Notes: generated by a model from the letters alone, not told the origin. Positions 34,440-44,368 are shown, numbered from the stretch's first letter. The stretch is DNA of 64,000 bases from CAVQCA01 sp963710815 (GCA_963710815.1 CAVQCA010000048.1:62001-126000); one strand, 5' to 3'. Made by a program: numbers and translations.

Positions 34440-36203
34440 ATGCGCATCCAGGTACTTCCCTCACACCTGATCAACCAGATCGCCGCCGGTGAAGTCATCG
34501 AACGGCCGGCCTCTGTCGTCAAGGAGTTGCTGGAGAACAGTCTCGACGCCGGGGCGGATGCCATCGAGGTGGATATCGAGCAGGGCGGCCTGCGCCGTAT
34601 CCGGGTGCGGGACAACGGTTGCGGCATGGAGCGGGAGGATCTTTCCCTGGCGTTGTCGCGCCACGCGACCAGCAAAATCGCGACCCTGGGCGACCTGGAG
34701 CGCATCGGGAGTTTCGGATTTCGCGGCGAAGCCCTGCCCAGCATCGCCTCGGTGTCGCGTCTGCGGCTCAGTTCCGCCGCCGCCGGCGCGGCTTCGGGCT
34801 GGTCCGTGCACAGCGAGGGTTCGGAGCTGACGGAGGCGCCGGCACCCGTGGCTCACCCGGCCGGCACGACGGTCGATGTCGGCGATCTCTTCTACAACAC
34901 CCCGGCGCGGCGCAAATTCATGCGCACGGAGGCGACCGAATTCAGGCACATCGAGCAGCTGATGCGACGCCTGGCGCTGAGCTGTTTCCCGGCGGCGCTG
35001 AAGCTGCAGCACAACCAGAAGGCGGTTTTTAACCTTCCCCCCGCGCTCACCCGGGAAGCCGAGGAACAACGCATCGCGCGGGTCTGCGGGCAGGCCTTCC
35101 TGGAGCAATCCGTCCATGTCGAACTCGCGGCGGCGGGGATGGCCGTGCGCGGCTGGATCGCCCAACCGACCTTCTCGCGCAGCCAGCCGGACCTGCAGTA
35201 CTTCTACGTCAACCACCGCATGGTGCGCGACAAGCTGGTGACGCATGCGGTTCGCCAGGCCTACGCGGACGTGCTCTACCAGGGGCGGCACCCGGCGTTC
35301 GTCCTGTTTCTCGACATGGATCCCGCGGCGGTCGATGTCAATGCCCACCCGACCAAGCACGAAGTGCGTTTCCGGGACGGTCGTCTGGTCCATGATTTCC
35401 TGTCCAATACGCTTCACGAGGCGCTGGCGCGGATTCGTCCCACCACCGGCCAGCCGCCACCGGAGGCGCCGGCAGGACCCTCATGGCCGGAGCGCGCACC
35501 GTTGCAGGCCGGCATGGCGTTGCCCGTCAACGAGCAGATCGCCGGCTACGCGGCCCTGCATCCGCGTGCCGTACCTGCCGCGCCCGCACCCTCGTCCACG
35601 AAGGCGCGGGAGACCGGGGAATACCCGCTCGGGTTCGCCCTGGCCCAGCTGCACGGCGTTTACATCCTTGCGCAGAATGCGCGCGGGCTGGTGGTCGTCG
35701 ACATGCATGCGGCGCATGAACGGATCACCTACGAAGGGCTGAAGGCCGCCTGCGCGGCGGAGGGTATCCGCGCGCAACCGCTGCTGGTGCCGCTCACCGT
35801 TCAGGTCAGCCGGCGCGAGGCGGATGCCTGCGAGTCGCAACAGGCGGGATTCGCGGCGCTGGGCTTCGAGATCGATCGCGGCGGGCCGGAACAGCTGCTG
35901 GTGCGCCAGGTGCCGGCGCTGCTGCACGACACGGATATCGAGTCCCTGGTGCGGGACGTGCTGTCCGACCTGATCGAGCATGGTGGGAGCCAGCGCCTGC
36001 AGGAGGCGATGAACGAAATCCTCTCGACCATGGCCTGCCATGGGTCGGTGCGCGCCAACCGCCGCCTCACGATCGAGGAAATGAATGCGCTGTTGCGGGA
36101 GATGGAGCGCACCGAGCGCGGCGGCCAGTGCAATCATGGCAGGCCGACCTGGGTGCAGATGGATCTGGCCTCGCTGGACCGGCTGTTCCTGCGCGGCCGC
36201 TGA
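34440..36203 (+). CDS. mutL: DNA mismatch repair protein MutL
   Basis: MutL couples mismatch recognition by MutS to strand incision. The 587-residue product has the GHKL ATPase motifs ENSLDAGA, DNGCGM and GSFGFRGEALPS in the first 110 residues, an S5-like domain to about 330, a linker, and a dimerisation domain. The C-terminal part contains DMHAAHERITYE, a near match to the DQHA-X2-E-X4-E endonuclease motif, and CNHGRP. It may therefore nick DNA itself, unlike the Escherichia coli protein. Located between the amidase and miaA genes. Confidence 0.96.
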   Translation: MRIQVLPSHLINQIAAGEVIERPASVVKELLENSLDAGADAIEVDIEQGGLRRIRVRDNGCGMEREDLSLALSRHATSKIATLGDLERIGSFGFRGEALPSIASVSRLRLSSAAAGAASGWSVHSEGSELTEAPAPVAHPAGTTVDVGDLFYNTPARRKFMRTEATEFRHIEQLMRRLALSCFPAALKLQHNQKAVFNLPPALTREAEEQRIARVCGQAFLEQSVHVELAAAGMAVRGWIAQPTFSRSQPDLQYFYVNHRMVRDKLVTHAVRQAYADVLYQGRHPAFVLFLDMDPAAVDVNAHPTKHEVRFRDGRLVHDFLSNTLHEALARIRPTTGQPPPEAPAGPSWPERAPLQAGMALPVNEQIAGYAALHPRAVPAAPAPSSTKARETGEYPLGFALAQLHGVYILAQNARGLVVVDMHAAHERITYEGLKAACAAEGIRAQPLLVPLTVQVSRREADACESQQAGFAALGFEIDRGGPEQLLVRQVPALLHDTDIESLVRDVLSDLIEHGGSQRLQEAMNEILSTMACHGSVRANRRLTIEEMNALLREMERTERGGQCNHGRPTWVQMDLASLDRLFLRGR

Positions 36204-36251
36204 CGCGGGGGCGCGGCATACCCCCATGCAGTCGGATCGCAGTGAGCCTGT

Positions 36252-37211
36252 ATGACGGCCTCCCTCTCGCCGGAAGGACTGCCGCCCGTGGTATTTCTCA
36301 TGGGACCGACGGCCTCGGGCAAGACGGAACTCGCGGCCGGGCTGGTCAGGCGCTTTCCCCTGGAGATCATCAGCGTGGACTCGGCCATGGTTTACCGGGG
36401 AATGGCCATCGGCACCGCCAGACCGGATCCCGAGCTGTTGCGGGCGGCGCCCCATCGCCTGATCGACTTCCGCGATCCGGGCGAACCGTATTCGGCGGCC
36501 GAATTCCGCCGGGACGCCCTCAGGGAAATGGCGGATATCACCGCCAGGGGGCGTATCCCGCTGCTGGTCGGCGGCACGCTGCTGTATTTCCGCACCCTGG
36601 AACAGGGATTGTCCGTGCTGCCCGCGGCGGACCCGGCGGTGCGCGCCCGGCTCGACGCCGAGGCGCAGCGAATCGGCCTGGAAGGACTCCATGCGCGTCT
36701 GCAGGCGATCGATCCGTCATCGGCGGCGCGCATCCACGCCAATGACCCGCAACGCATCCAGCGTGCGCTGGAGGTCTATGAGCTGACCGGCCGGCCGCTG
36801 AGTGAGTTTCACCGGCGGGGTCGGGAGGCGGCGCTCCCCAATCGGGTCATCAAGCTCATCGTGGCGCCGCGGGATCGGGCGATGATGCAGGCGCGTATTG
36901 AACGGCGCTTTCGGGACATGCTGGCCGCCGGTTTTGTCGAGGAAGTCCGGGCGCTGTATCAACGGGGGGACCTGCACGCTGAATTTCCTGCCTTGCGTGC
37001 GGTCGGTTACCGGCAGGTCTGGGCTTTCCTGGCGGGCGAAATCGACTATGATGCGATGGTAAATCAGGCTATAGTCGCTACCCGCCAGTACGCCAGGCGC
37101 CAGATGACCTGGCTGCGCGGCGAGGCGGACGGGAAATGGTTTGTCGCGGAGGACCCCGGTGTTGCGGATCAGCTGTGCCGCCACCTGGAATCCGGGCTTG
37201 CCCACGACTAA
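36252..37211 (+). CDS. miaA: tRNA dimethylallyltransferase MiaA
   Basis: MiaA adds a dimethylallyl group to A37 of tRNAs reading UNN codons. The 319-residue product has a P-loop GPTASGKT (18-25), the SVDSAMVYRGM substrate loop, the RIQRALEVYELTGRPLSEFH segment and a C-terminal RQYARRQMTWLRG. Length and motifs are complete. It lies 48 nt after mutL and 123 nt before hfq, the expected order. Confidence 0.96.
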   Translation: MTASLSPEGLPPVVFLMGPTASGKTELAAGLVRRFPLEIISVDSAMVYRGMAIGTARPDPELLRAAPHRLIDFRDPGEPYSAAEFRRDALREMADITARGRIPLLVGGTLLYFRTLEQGLSVLPAADPAVRARLDAEAQRIGLEGLHARLQAIDPSSAARIHANDPQRIQRALEVYELTGRPLSEFHRRGREAALPNRVIKLIVAPRDRAMMQARIERRFRDMLAAGFVEEVRALYQRGDLHAEFPALRAVGYRQVWAFLAGEIDYDAMVNQAIVATRQYARRQMTWLRGEADGKWFVAEDPGVADQLCRHLESGLAHD

Positions 37212-37334
37212 AACAAGTATGTGATTGTCCTTAAAATTTAGTATTATATCCTCACCTGAGACAGGCGCGTTCGTGGAAGAAATACCCAGGGAGATAATAT
37301 TTTGGTTTATGGGACTAGAAAAAGGAGAACCGAC

Positions 37335-37589
37335 ATGAATAGAGGACAATCTTTGCAGGATCCGTTTCTGAATGCCTTGCGCAAGGAGAGAGTCCCGGTG
37401 TCAATCTATCTGGTCAATGGGATCAAGCTTCAGGGACAGATCGAATCCTTCGACCAGTTTGTGGTGCTTCTCAAGAATGCCGTCAGCCAGATGGTTTACA
37501 AGCATGCGATTTCGACGGTCGTGCCGGCACGCAACGTGCGGATTTCCGGGCCGGAAGTGAATGATACGCCTGAACCGGGGAATGCCTGA
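37335..37589 (+). CDS. hfq: RNA chaperone Hfq
   Basis: Hfq forms hexameric Sm rings that pair small RNAs with mRNAs. The 84-residue product has the Sm1 motif (VNGIKLQGQIESFDQFVVLL) and Sm2 (YKHAISTVVPAR) with a short C-terminal tail. The start ATG 37335 is preceded by AAGGAG at 37322-37327. An A/T-rich 120-nt gap upstream probably carries its own promoter: TATTAT at 37242 is a candidate -10, but I see no well-spaced -35. Confidence 0.97.
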   Translation: MNRGQSLQDPFLNALRKERVPVSIYLVNGIKLQGQIESFDQFVVLLKNAVSQMVYKHAISTVVPARNVRISGPEVNDTPEPGNA

Positions 37590-37617
37590 CCACATCACCA
37601 GGCTCACGGGAGGTTGA

Positions 37618-38938
37618 TTGTTCGAACGCCCCGACAGTGGTGAACGGGCTGTTCTGGTCCATGTGAACTTTCCTTCTGATACCGATCAGGAGGATCTCCA
37701 GGAATTCACTGAGCTGGTGCGCTCTGCGGGCGCTGAGCACGGTTGCGGTGATCACCGCGTCACGGGCGGCCCCGGAGCCCCGGCTGTTCATCGGTCAGGG
37801 CAAGGCCGGGGAGATCCTCGCCGCGGTGCGCGAGCATGAGGCCGATGTGGTCATCTTCAATCATGCCCTGCGGCCCAGCCAGGAAAGAAATCTGGAACGA
37901 CTGCTGTCGTGCCGCGTCTTGTCCCGCACGGGCCTGATACTCGATATCTTCGCCCAGCGGGCGCGCTCTTTCGAGGGCAAGCTGCAGGTGGAGCTGGCTC
38001 AGCTGCGGCACCTGTCCACGCGCCTGGTCAGGGGCTGGACCCACCTGGAGCGGCAAAAGGGCGGCATAGGCCTGCGCGGTCCGGGTGAGACCCAGCTGGA
38101 ATCCGACCGCCGCATGGTCAACGCGCGCATCAGGATGATCAACAGGCGACTGGAAAAGGTCGGGCGGCAACGCGATCAGGGAAGGCGCGCGCGCAACCGC
38201 GCGGAGGTGCCTGCGGTTTCCGTCGTCGGCTACACCAACGCCGGGAAATCCACCCTGTTCAATGCCCTTACCGGCGCGCATGTCTATGCGGCCGACCAGC
38301 TTTTCGCCACCCTGGACCCGATCCTGCGGCGCATCGATCTGCCGGGCATCGGCCCGCTGGTGCTCGCCGACACCGTGGGATTCATCCGCCATCTGCCCCA
38401 TGACCTGGTGGCAGCGTTCCGCGCCACACTCGAGGAAACCTGCCAGGCCGATCTGCTGCTGCACGTGATCGACGTGAATGACGCGCAGCGCCGGGCGCAT
38501 ATCGAGCAGGTGAACGAGGTGTTGCGCGAAATCGGCGCCAGTGACATTCCCCAGGTGTGCATCTATAACAAGATCGATCTCACCGGAGACGAGCCGCATG
38601 TCGAACGCAATGACGCAGGACTGATCGACAGGGTGTGGCTGTCGGCCCGAAACGGGGATGGACTTGATCAGCTGACACTGGCGTTGACGGAGTATTTTCA
38701 GGGTGTACAGGTGCACGGCTGGCTGCGCCTGCCACCCCAGGCGGGTGCGATCCGCTCCAGTCTGTACCAGGCGGGTGGCATACTTTCCGAACGGGTGGAT
38801 GACCTGGGCCGCTGGTGGATCGAGGTCCGCATGCCCCGTCGTGAGATCGATCGTCTGCTGAGTGATGCCGTGCCGGGATGTGAATTTCATCCGGCCATTT
38901 CGGCTGATCTCCTTGCGGCTACTGCCCAAGCTTCTTAA
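37618..38938 (+). CDS. hflX: Ribosome-associated GTPase HflX, with a one-base frame break
   Basis: HflX is a GTPase that binds 50S subunits and rescues stalled or heat-damaged ribosomes. Translation starts at TTG 37618 (GGGAGG just upstream) and gives FERPDSGERAVLVHVNF. After LVRSAGAEH the frame needs one base removed near 37741 to continue as VAVITASRAAPEPRLFIG. The remainder is intact to 38938: the HflX N-terminal domain, the coiled region, and a G domain with GYTNAGKSTLFN and NKIDL. The repaired length, about 440 residues, is normal. A sequencing insertion is the likely cause. Confidence 0.92.
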
Positions 38939-39011
38939 ACTTCACTCTTTCGCGCCTACCGCCCGCATCGCGGTGCGGGCTGGTGCGTACAATCTGATAA
39001 GGGAGATATCT

Positions 39012-40145
39012 ATGGCCTGGAATGAACCAGGTGGTGACAACCGGGACCCCTGGGGCGGGAAGGGCGGCCACGAGGGTCCTCCTGATCTGGATGAGCTGGT
39101 GCGCAAGCTGCGTGATGGCATGAACCGTCTGTTTGGCGGGCGCGGCGGCAAGAGCGGGGGCGGCTCGTCCGGCAATCCCCTCAGTTTTGGATTCATCATC
39201 GGCCTGGCTGTGGTCATGTGGGCCCTGTCCGGTATCTATATCGTCAACCCGGCCGAGCGTGGGGTGGTGTTGCGACTGGGCAAGTTCGAGGAGATCACCG
39301 GTCCCGGGCCGCACTGGATCATGCGCTTCATCGAGACGGTCGAAAAGGTCAACATCGACCAGGTGCGCACCGTCAGCCACAAGGCCCAGATCCTGACCAA
39401 GGACGAGAACATCATCCAGGTGGAGCTTGCCGTGCAGTACCAGGTGAAGAACCCGGTGGATTTCCTGTTCAAGGTGCGCGATCCGGATTATACGCTGCAG
39501 GAGGCGACCGAGAGCGCGATGCGCGAGGTCATCGGCAGTATCACCATGGACAACTTTCTGAGCGGCGGGCGAGGTGAACTCGTCTCCCAGACCAAGGAAC
39601 TGCTGCAGACGATGCTGGATCGTTACCAGACCGGTCTGATGCTGACCAGCGTCAACCTGCTGGACCCGCAGCCGCCGGAGGAGGTGCAGGGCGCCTTCCA
39701 GGATGCGATCAAGGCACAGGAGGACGAAGTCCGTTACAAGAACGAGGCCGAGGCCTATGCACGCGGCATCGTGCCGAAGGCGCGGGGCGACGCCAAACGC
39801 ATGCGTGAGGAAGCTGGTGCCTACAAGGATCAGAGCATCGCCAGGGCGCAAGGCCAGACGAGCCGTTTCCTGCAGACCCTGAAGGAATACAAGAAGGCCC
39901 CCGAGATCACCCGCAAGCGTATCTACCTGGATACCATGGAGGAGGTGCTTGCCAATACCAGCAAGGTGATAATGGATGTCAAAGGCGGCAATAGCCTGAT
40001 GTATCTGCCGCTCGACAAGCTCACCCAGTCATTACCGGACGCAAGCGCGCGGGCAGAGAAAGAATCCCAATCGGGCGCCTCCGCGAAATCGAGATCTCCG
40101 GAACCGGTGCGCCGGCGCAGCACGATCAGACAGGGAGAAAGATAA
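39012..40145 (+). CDS. hflK: FtsH modulator subunit HflK
   Basis: HflK with HflC forms a large membrane cage that regulates the FtsH protease. The 377-residue product has a Gly-rich cytoplasmic N-terminus, one membrane helix (about 58-80), an SPFH/band 7 domain (about 82-290) with VQYQVKNPVDFLF, and a C-terminal helical and charged tail. ATG 39012 starts MAWNEPGGDNRDPWG, typical of the family. Its TAA overlaps the hflC ATG (TAATG). Confidence 0.95.
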   Translation: MAWNEPGGDNRDPWGGKGGHEGPPDLDELVRKLRDGMNRLFGGRGGKSGGGSSGNPLSFGFIIGLAVVMWALSGIYIVNPAERGVVLRLGKFEEITGPGPHWIMRFIETVEKVNIDQVRTVSHKAQILTKDENIIQVELAVQYQVKNPVDFLFKVRDPDYTLQEATESAMREVIGSITMDNFLSGGRGELVSQTKELLQTMLDRYQTGLMLTSVNLLDPQPPEEVQGAFQDAIKAQEDEVRYKNEAEAYARGIVPKARGDAKRMREEAGAYKDQSIARAQGQTSRFLQTLKEYKKAPEITRKRIYLDTMEEVLANTSKVIMDVKGGNSLMYLPLDKLTQSLPDASARAEKESQSGASAKSRSPEPVRRRSTIRQGER

Positions 40146-41020
40146 TGCGCCCCACGAGAATACTCGCTGCGATAGTGGCGTTCGGACTGTTTGTCGCATG
40201 GACTTCTTTCTTCGTGATCAATGAGGCCCAGCTGGCAATCAAGTTCCAGCTCGGCGAAATCATCGGCTCGGAATTCAAGCCCGGCCTGCACTTTATGAAG
40301 CCGCTGTTCATCAACAACGTCCGCAAGTTCGACAAACGCATCCTGACGCTGGATACCCGTCCGGAGCGCTTCCTGACCGGCGAGAAGAAGAACGTCCTGG
40401 TGGACTTCTTCGTGAAGTGGCGGATCAAGGATCCGGCGACCTTTTACACCGCCTTTGGCGGTGACGAGCACCTGGCGGAGACGCGGCTGCTGCAGATCAT
40501 CAACAACAGCCTGCAGCTCGAATTCGATCACCGCACCATCGTGCAGCTCGTTTCCAGCGAGCGTTCCGAGCTGATGGAAAATCTCACCACCAAGGGCAAT
40601 GACGAGGTCAGCCAGTTCGGGGTCGAGATCGTCGACGTGCGCATCAAGCAGATCGAGCTGCCGGAGGATGTGCGCAATTCCGTCTTCGCGCGCATGCGGG
40701 CCGAACGCGAGCGCATCGCCAGCGAACACCGCGCCCAGGGCGAGGAGACCGCCAAGGGCATACGCGCGGTGGCGGAGCGGGAGCGGACCGTCATACTTGC
40801 GGATTCCCAGCGTGATGCGGAGACCATTCGTGGCGAGGGTGACGCGCTGGCAACCGATATCTATGCCAAGGCGTACGGCCAGAGCCCCGGATTCTATGAG
40901 TTCTATCGCAGCATGAATGCCTACCGGGAAGCCCTTGGCGGCAAGCAGGACATACTGGTCCTGCAGCCTGACTCCGAATTCTTCCAGTTTTTTAAAAACG
41001 ATGCCGGCAAGAAGCCCTGA
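40145..41020 (+). CDS. hflC: FtsH modulator subunit HflC
   Basis: HflC is the second subunit of the HflKC complex. The 291-residue product has an N-terminal membrane helix (about 5-24), an SPFH domain with FFVKWRIKDPATFY, a coiled region rich in Glu and Arg (about 185-225), and a C-terminal YREALGGKQDILVL segment. Start overlaps the hflK stop by one base. Both are part of the hfq-hflX-hflK-hflC superoperon. Confidence 0.96.
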   Translation: MRPTRILAAIVAFGLFVAWTSFFVINEAQLAIKFQLGEIIGSEFKPGLHFMKPLFINNVRKFDKRILTLDTRPERFLTGEKKNVLVDFFVKWRIKDPATFYTAFGGDEHLAETRLLQIINNSLQLEFDHRTIVQLVSSERSELMENLTTKGNDEVSQFGVEIVDVRIKQIELPEDVRNSVFARMRAERERIASEHRAQGEETAKGIRAVAERERTVILADSQRDAETIRGEGDALATDIYAKAYGQSPGFYEFYRSMNAYREALGGKQDILVLQPDSEFFQFFKNDAGKKP

Positions 41021-41086
41021 GGTGCGGGTAAGCGTCCGGCGCATGCCCCGCGCCCGTGCCCGGGGCGTTTTGCGGATGCCCCCCAG

Positions 41087-41278
41087 TTGAAGTGGGGTGA
41101 TCTGCTGAGCGCGCTGGCGCTGGTGATGGTAATCGAGGGCATCGTGCCATTCGTCAGTCCGCAGTCGTTGCGGGGCATGCTGGAGGCCGTCTCGCGCATC
41201 GATGACCGGACCCTGCGTGTGACCGGCCTGGTCAGCATGATCTTTGGCGTCATCATGTTGTACGTGGTTCGTCGATAA
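41087..41278 (+). CDS. DUF2065 small membrane protein
   Basis: A 63-residue protein starting at TTG 41087 with two membrane helices (about 5-24 and 45-62) separated by a short polar loop (SLRGMLEAVSRIDDRTLR). Size and the hflC-hisZ position match the DUF2065/YjeT family, whose function is unknown. No good ribosome binding site precedes the TTG, so the start is uncertain by a few codons. It ends 19 nt before hisZ. Confidence 0.85.
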   Translation: MKWGDLLSALALVMVIEGIVPFVSPQSLRGMLEAVSRIDDRTLRVTGLVSMIFGVIMLYVVRR

Positions 41279-41297
41279 CGGCCCCCGTGAGAGCGTG

Positions 41298-42584
41298 ATG
41301 AGCAATTGCGATCAATGGCTGCTGCCGGAAGGCATCGAGGAAGTCCTGCCGCCGCATGCCTGGCGGATGGAGTGCGCGCGCCGGGAGTTGCTCGACCTGT
41401 ACTCGAGCTGGGGCTACGAACTGATCATTCCGCCCTTCATCGAATATCTGGAGTCCCTGCTGACCGGCACCGGTCACGACCTCGACCTGCAGACCTTCAA
41501 GCTGACCGACCAGCTCAACGGGCGCATGATGGGCGTGCGCGCCGACATGACGCCGCAGGCCGCACGCATCGACGCGCATCCGCTCAGGCGGGACACGCCC
41601 TCGCGCCTGTGTTACCTGGGGACGGTGCTGCATACCCGGCCCGATGGTTTCGCCGGGACGCGCAGCCCCATGCAGGTGGGCGCCGAACTGTTCGGCCACG
41701 GCGGCATCGAGAGCGATGTCGAGATCCTCAGTCTGGTGCTCGAGACGCTGGCGCTGATGGGGATCACGAATGTGCACATGGATCTCGGCCATGTCGGCAT
41801 CTTTCGGGGCCTGGCCGAAGAGGCCGGACTCGAGGGGCCCATGGAAACCGCCCTGTTCGATGCCCTGCAGCGCAAGGCGATTCCCGAGATCGGAGAGCTC
41901 CTGGCCGCCACGACGATCGATGAGTCGCATCGTCGCCGGTTTGCGAGTCTGGCCGAACTCAACGGCGGATGGGAGGTGCTGGACCTCGCCCGCGAACGGC
42001 TGGCCGGCAGCGGAAGCCGGGTGATGGCGGCGCTGGACAACCTGTGCACGATCGCCGCGGCGATGAAACAGCGGGCGGGTCAGGCCACGCTCTACTTCGA
42101 TCTGGCGGAGATGCGTGCCTACAACTACCAGAGCGGCATGGTGTTCGCCGTGTTCGTTCCGGGACGTGGACAGGAGATCGCCCGCGGCGGTCGCTACGAC
42201 AACATCGGTCAGGTCTTCGGACGCGCGCGCCCGGCGACCGGCTTCAGCACCGACCTGAAGACACTGATGGACCTCAGCCCGCGTGACTTCGGTGCGCCGC
42301 GCGGTGCCATTCTGGCACCCGCGGACGAGGATCCCACGCTGCTCGTGCGGGTCCGTGAACTGCGCAAGGAGGGTCTGCGGGTGATTTCCGCGTTGCCGGG
42401 GCAGCCGGGCGATGCCCTCGACATGGGTTGTGACCGGGTGATCGTCCGGGAGAATCAGGCATGGCGGGTCAAGCCGGCGGGTGAGGAATTGCCGGACGCG
42501 CCTGATAGTGGCAGTCCATTAAAGCAACAGACTCACCGCAAAGACGCAAAGGACGCAGAGAAATTCTTTAACGAAAACAATTAA
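41298..42584 (+). CDS. hisZ: ATP phosphoribosyltransferase regulatory subunit HisZ, with repeat-derived C-terminus
   Basis: HisZ is a catalytically inactive HisRS paralogue that activates short-form HisG at the first step of histidine synthesis. The 428-residue product starts at ATG 41298 (LPEGIEEVLPPHAWRME) and has the class II core (RADMTPQAARI, ARGGRYDNIG) without an anticodon-binding domain. The last 23 or so residues (KQQTHRKDAKDAEKFFNENN) are a translation of a hairpin element that begins near 42514. Family members usually end soon after the VIVRENQAW region, so the element has replaced the native stop. Whether the tail affects function is unknown. Confidence 0.93.
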   Translation: MSNCDQWLLPEGIEEVLPPHAWRMECARRELLDLYSSWGYELIIPPFIEYLESLLTGTGHDLDLQTFKLTDQLNGRMMGVRADMTPQAARIDAHPLRRDTPSRLCYLGTVLHTRPDGFAGTRSPMQVGAELFGHGGIESDVEILSLVLETLALMGITNVHMDLGHVGIFRGLAEEAGLEGPMETALFDALQRKAIPEIGELLAATTIDESHRRRFASLAELNGGWEVLDLARERLAGSGSRVMAALDNLCTIAAAMKQRAGQATLYFDLAEMRAYNYQSGMVFAVFVPGRGQEIARGGRYDNIGQVFGRARPATGFSTDLKTLMDLSPRDFGAPRGAILAPADEDPTLLVRVRELRKEGLRVISALPGQPGDALDMGCDRVIVRENQAWRVKPAGEELPDAPDSGSPLKQQTHRKDAKDAEKFFNENN

Positions 42585-42625
42585 ACACTTTGCGTCTTTG
42601 CGGTGAGTATGGTGTTGATAGCTGA
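42514..42625. repeat. Hairpin element copy 7, overlapping the end of hisZ
   Basis: It begins near GTCCATTAAAGCAAC and ends near TGGTGTTGATAGC. The arms (about 42531-42562 and 42585-42608) are CTCACCGCAAAGACGC and its complement, around the loop TTCTTTAACGAAAACAATTA. The TAA in the loop supplies the hisZ stop codon. Confidence 0.87.
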
Positions 42626-42688
42626 GCACTGATCAAGCGTTCGCCGCGAGGCGAACTTTTTGAATACTTCTGGATGAGAGTGGATTTC

Positions 42689-43987
42689 ATGGGAAAGAAT
42701 GTTGTGGTCATCGGGACCCAGTGGGGTGATGAAGGCAAGGGCAAGGTGGTCGATCTGCTGACCGACCGGGCCGCCGCCGTGGTGCGTTTCCAGGGCGGCC
42801 ACAACGCCGGCCACACACTGGTCATCGATGGCAGGAAGACGGTATTGCACCTGATTCCCTCGGGCATCCTGCGCGAGAATGTCCAGTGCTTCATTGGCAA
42901 CGGCGTGGTGCTCTCGCCCACGGCCCTGCTGGAAGAACTCGCCATGCTGGAGGAAATCGGCGTCCCGGCGCGCGAACGGTTGCGCATCAGCGAGTCCTGC
43001 CCGCTGATCCTTCCCTATCATATTGCGCTCGATCATGCGCGCGAGGCGGCGCGAGGCAGCAAGGCCATCGGCACGACCGGCCGTGGCATCGGCCCGGCGT
43101 ACGAGGACAAGGTGTCACGCCGTGGACTGCGCCTCGGCGAACTGCTGGAACCGGATCACTTCAGAGAGCGTCTGCGCGAGGTCATGGACTATCACAACCA
43201 TGTCCTGCAGCATTATTTCAAGGCGGAACCGGTGGACTATGCCGCGGTCCTCGACGAGGCCCTGGCCCAGGGAGAGCAGATCGCCCCCATGGTCGCCGAC
43301 ATTCCCGGCCTGCTGCACACCCTGCGTGCGGCAGGCAGGAATATCATGTTCGAGGGCGCCCAGGGTGCGCTGCTCGACATCGATCATGGCACCTATCCCT
43401 ATGTGACCTCGTCGAATACCACGGCCGGCGGCGCGGCCTGCGGCAGCGGTGTCGGACCGCGTGACCTCGATTATGTGCTGGGCATCGTCAAGGCCTACAC
43501 CACCCGCGTCGGGGCCGGGCCGTTTCCCACCGAGCTGTTCGACGCGGACGGCAAGCACCTCGGCGAGAAGGGCCATGAGTTCGGCGCGACCACCGGGCGC
43601 CAGCGGCGTTGCGGCTGGCTGGATATGGTGGCGCTGCGTCGCTCGCTCACCATCAACAGCGTCACCGGCATGTGCATCACCAAGCTCGACGTACTGGACG
43701 GGTTGCCGACCCTGCGCATCGGCGTAGCCTATCGCCTCGAAGGCAAATCGGTGACGACCTCGCCCATCGGGGCGGATCTGATGGAACGCTGCGAACCCGA
43801 ATACATCGACATGCCGGGCTGGTCTGAATCGACGGTCGGCGTCAGGACCAGGCAGGAGTTGCCAGCGGCGGCGCAGGCCTACCTGGCGCGCATCGAGGAA
43901 CTCAGCGGCGTTCCCATCGATATCATCTCCACCGGCCCGGACCGCGTCGATACCATCATCGAACGCCATCCGTTCGCGGACGACTGA
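42689..43987 (+). CDS. purA: Adenylosuccinate synthetase
   Basis: PurA joins aspartate to IMP with GTP hydrolysis in AMP synthesis. The 432-residue product has the P-loop-like GDEGKGK at 13-19, NAGHT near 41, TTGRGIGPAYEDK around 131-143, SSNTTAGGAACGSG, and the C-terminal GVRTR and STGPDR loops. ATG 42689 (MGKNVVVIG) is the conserved start; an in-frame ATG at 42674 would add five residues. Position after hisZ is standard. Confidence 0.97.
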   Translation: MGKNVVVIGTQWGDEGKGKVVDLLTDRAAAVVRFQGGHNAGHTLVIDGRKTVLHLIPSGILRENVQCFIGNGVVLSPTALLEELAMLEEIGVPARERLRISESCPLILPYHIALDHAREAARGSKAIGTTGRGIGPAYEDKVSRRGLRLGELLEPDHFRERLREVMDYHNHVLQHYFKAEPVDYAAVLDEALAQGEQIAPMVADIPGLLHTLRAAGRNIMFEGAQGALLDIDHGTYPYVTSSNTTAGGAACGSGVGPRDLDYVLGIVKAYTTRVGAGPFPTELFDADGKHLGEKGHEFGATTGRQRRCGWLDMVALRRSLTINSVTGMCITKLDVLDGLPTLRIGVAYRLEGKSVTTSPIGADLMERCEPEYIDMPGWSESTVGVRTRQELPAAAQAYLARIEELSGVPIDIISTGPDRVDTIIERHPFADD

Positions 43988-44050
43988 AGCAACGCGGGGC
44001 ATGAGACAAATATGCGTCTGCTTGCAGGATGGTATGCCTGTTGACGTCCT

Positions 44051-44329
44051 TATGGCCACGGAATCCACGGAAGAACACGGAATTATTGAAAGGAACGCCA
44101 GATCTGAGGGGTATTCCGAAACCAATCCATGCGAAGGCAAGGAACGTGATAAAAGTACTTGGGGCCTTGAACACCGAAAGGATGAGCGAAGCGAATCATC
44201 CAGAACGGAGTAGGATACTCAAGTTGGTGATCCCTACCCACTATCGCGGGAATGACAGTCTTGGCGAGGGTTTTTTTGAAATTCATGTATTGATTTTTTC
44301 CGTGTTCTTCCGTGGATTCCGTGGCCATA
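44051..44329. repeat. Second-family inverted repeat with 32-bp perfect arms
   Basis: The arm at 44051-44082 (CCACGGAATCCACGGAAG is part of it) is perfectly complementary to 44298-44329. About 215 nt lie between them, including a T-run at 44271-44277. No coding frame in the interior is convincing. The whole 43988-44368 gap between purA and the convergent SixA-NUDIX gene is otherwise empty. A much shorter-looped relative lies at 45396. Confidence 0.75.
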
Positions 44330-44368
44330 TAGCCGTGTGGTTTTTTACGAACCGGCTGACGGGGCTCG

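Noticed and set aside
37212..37334. A clean sigma-70 promoter before hfq.
   Set aside because: A/T-rich hexamers occur, but none has a proper -35 at 16-18 nt, so I did not list one.
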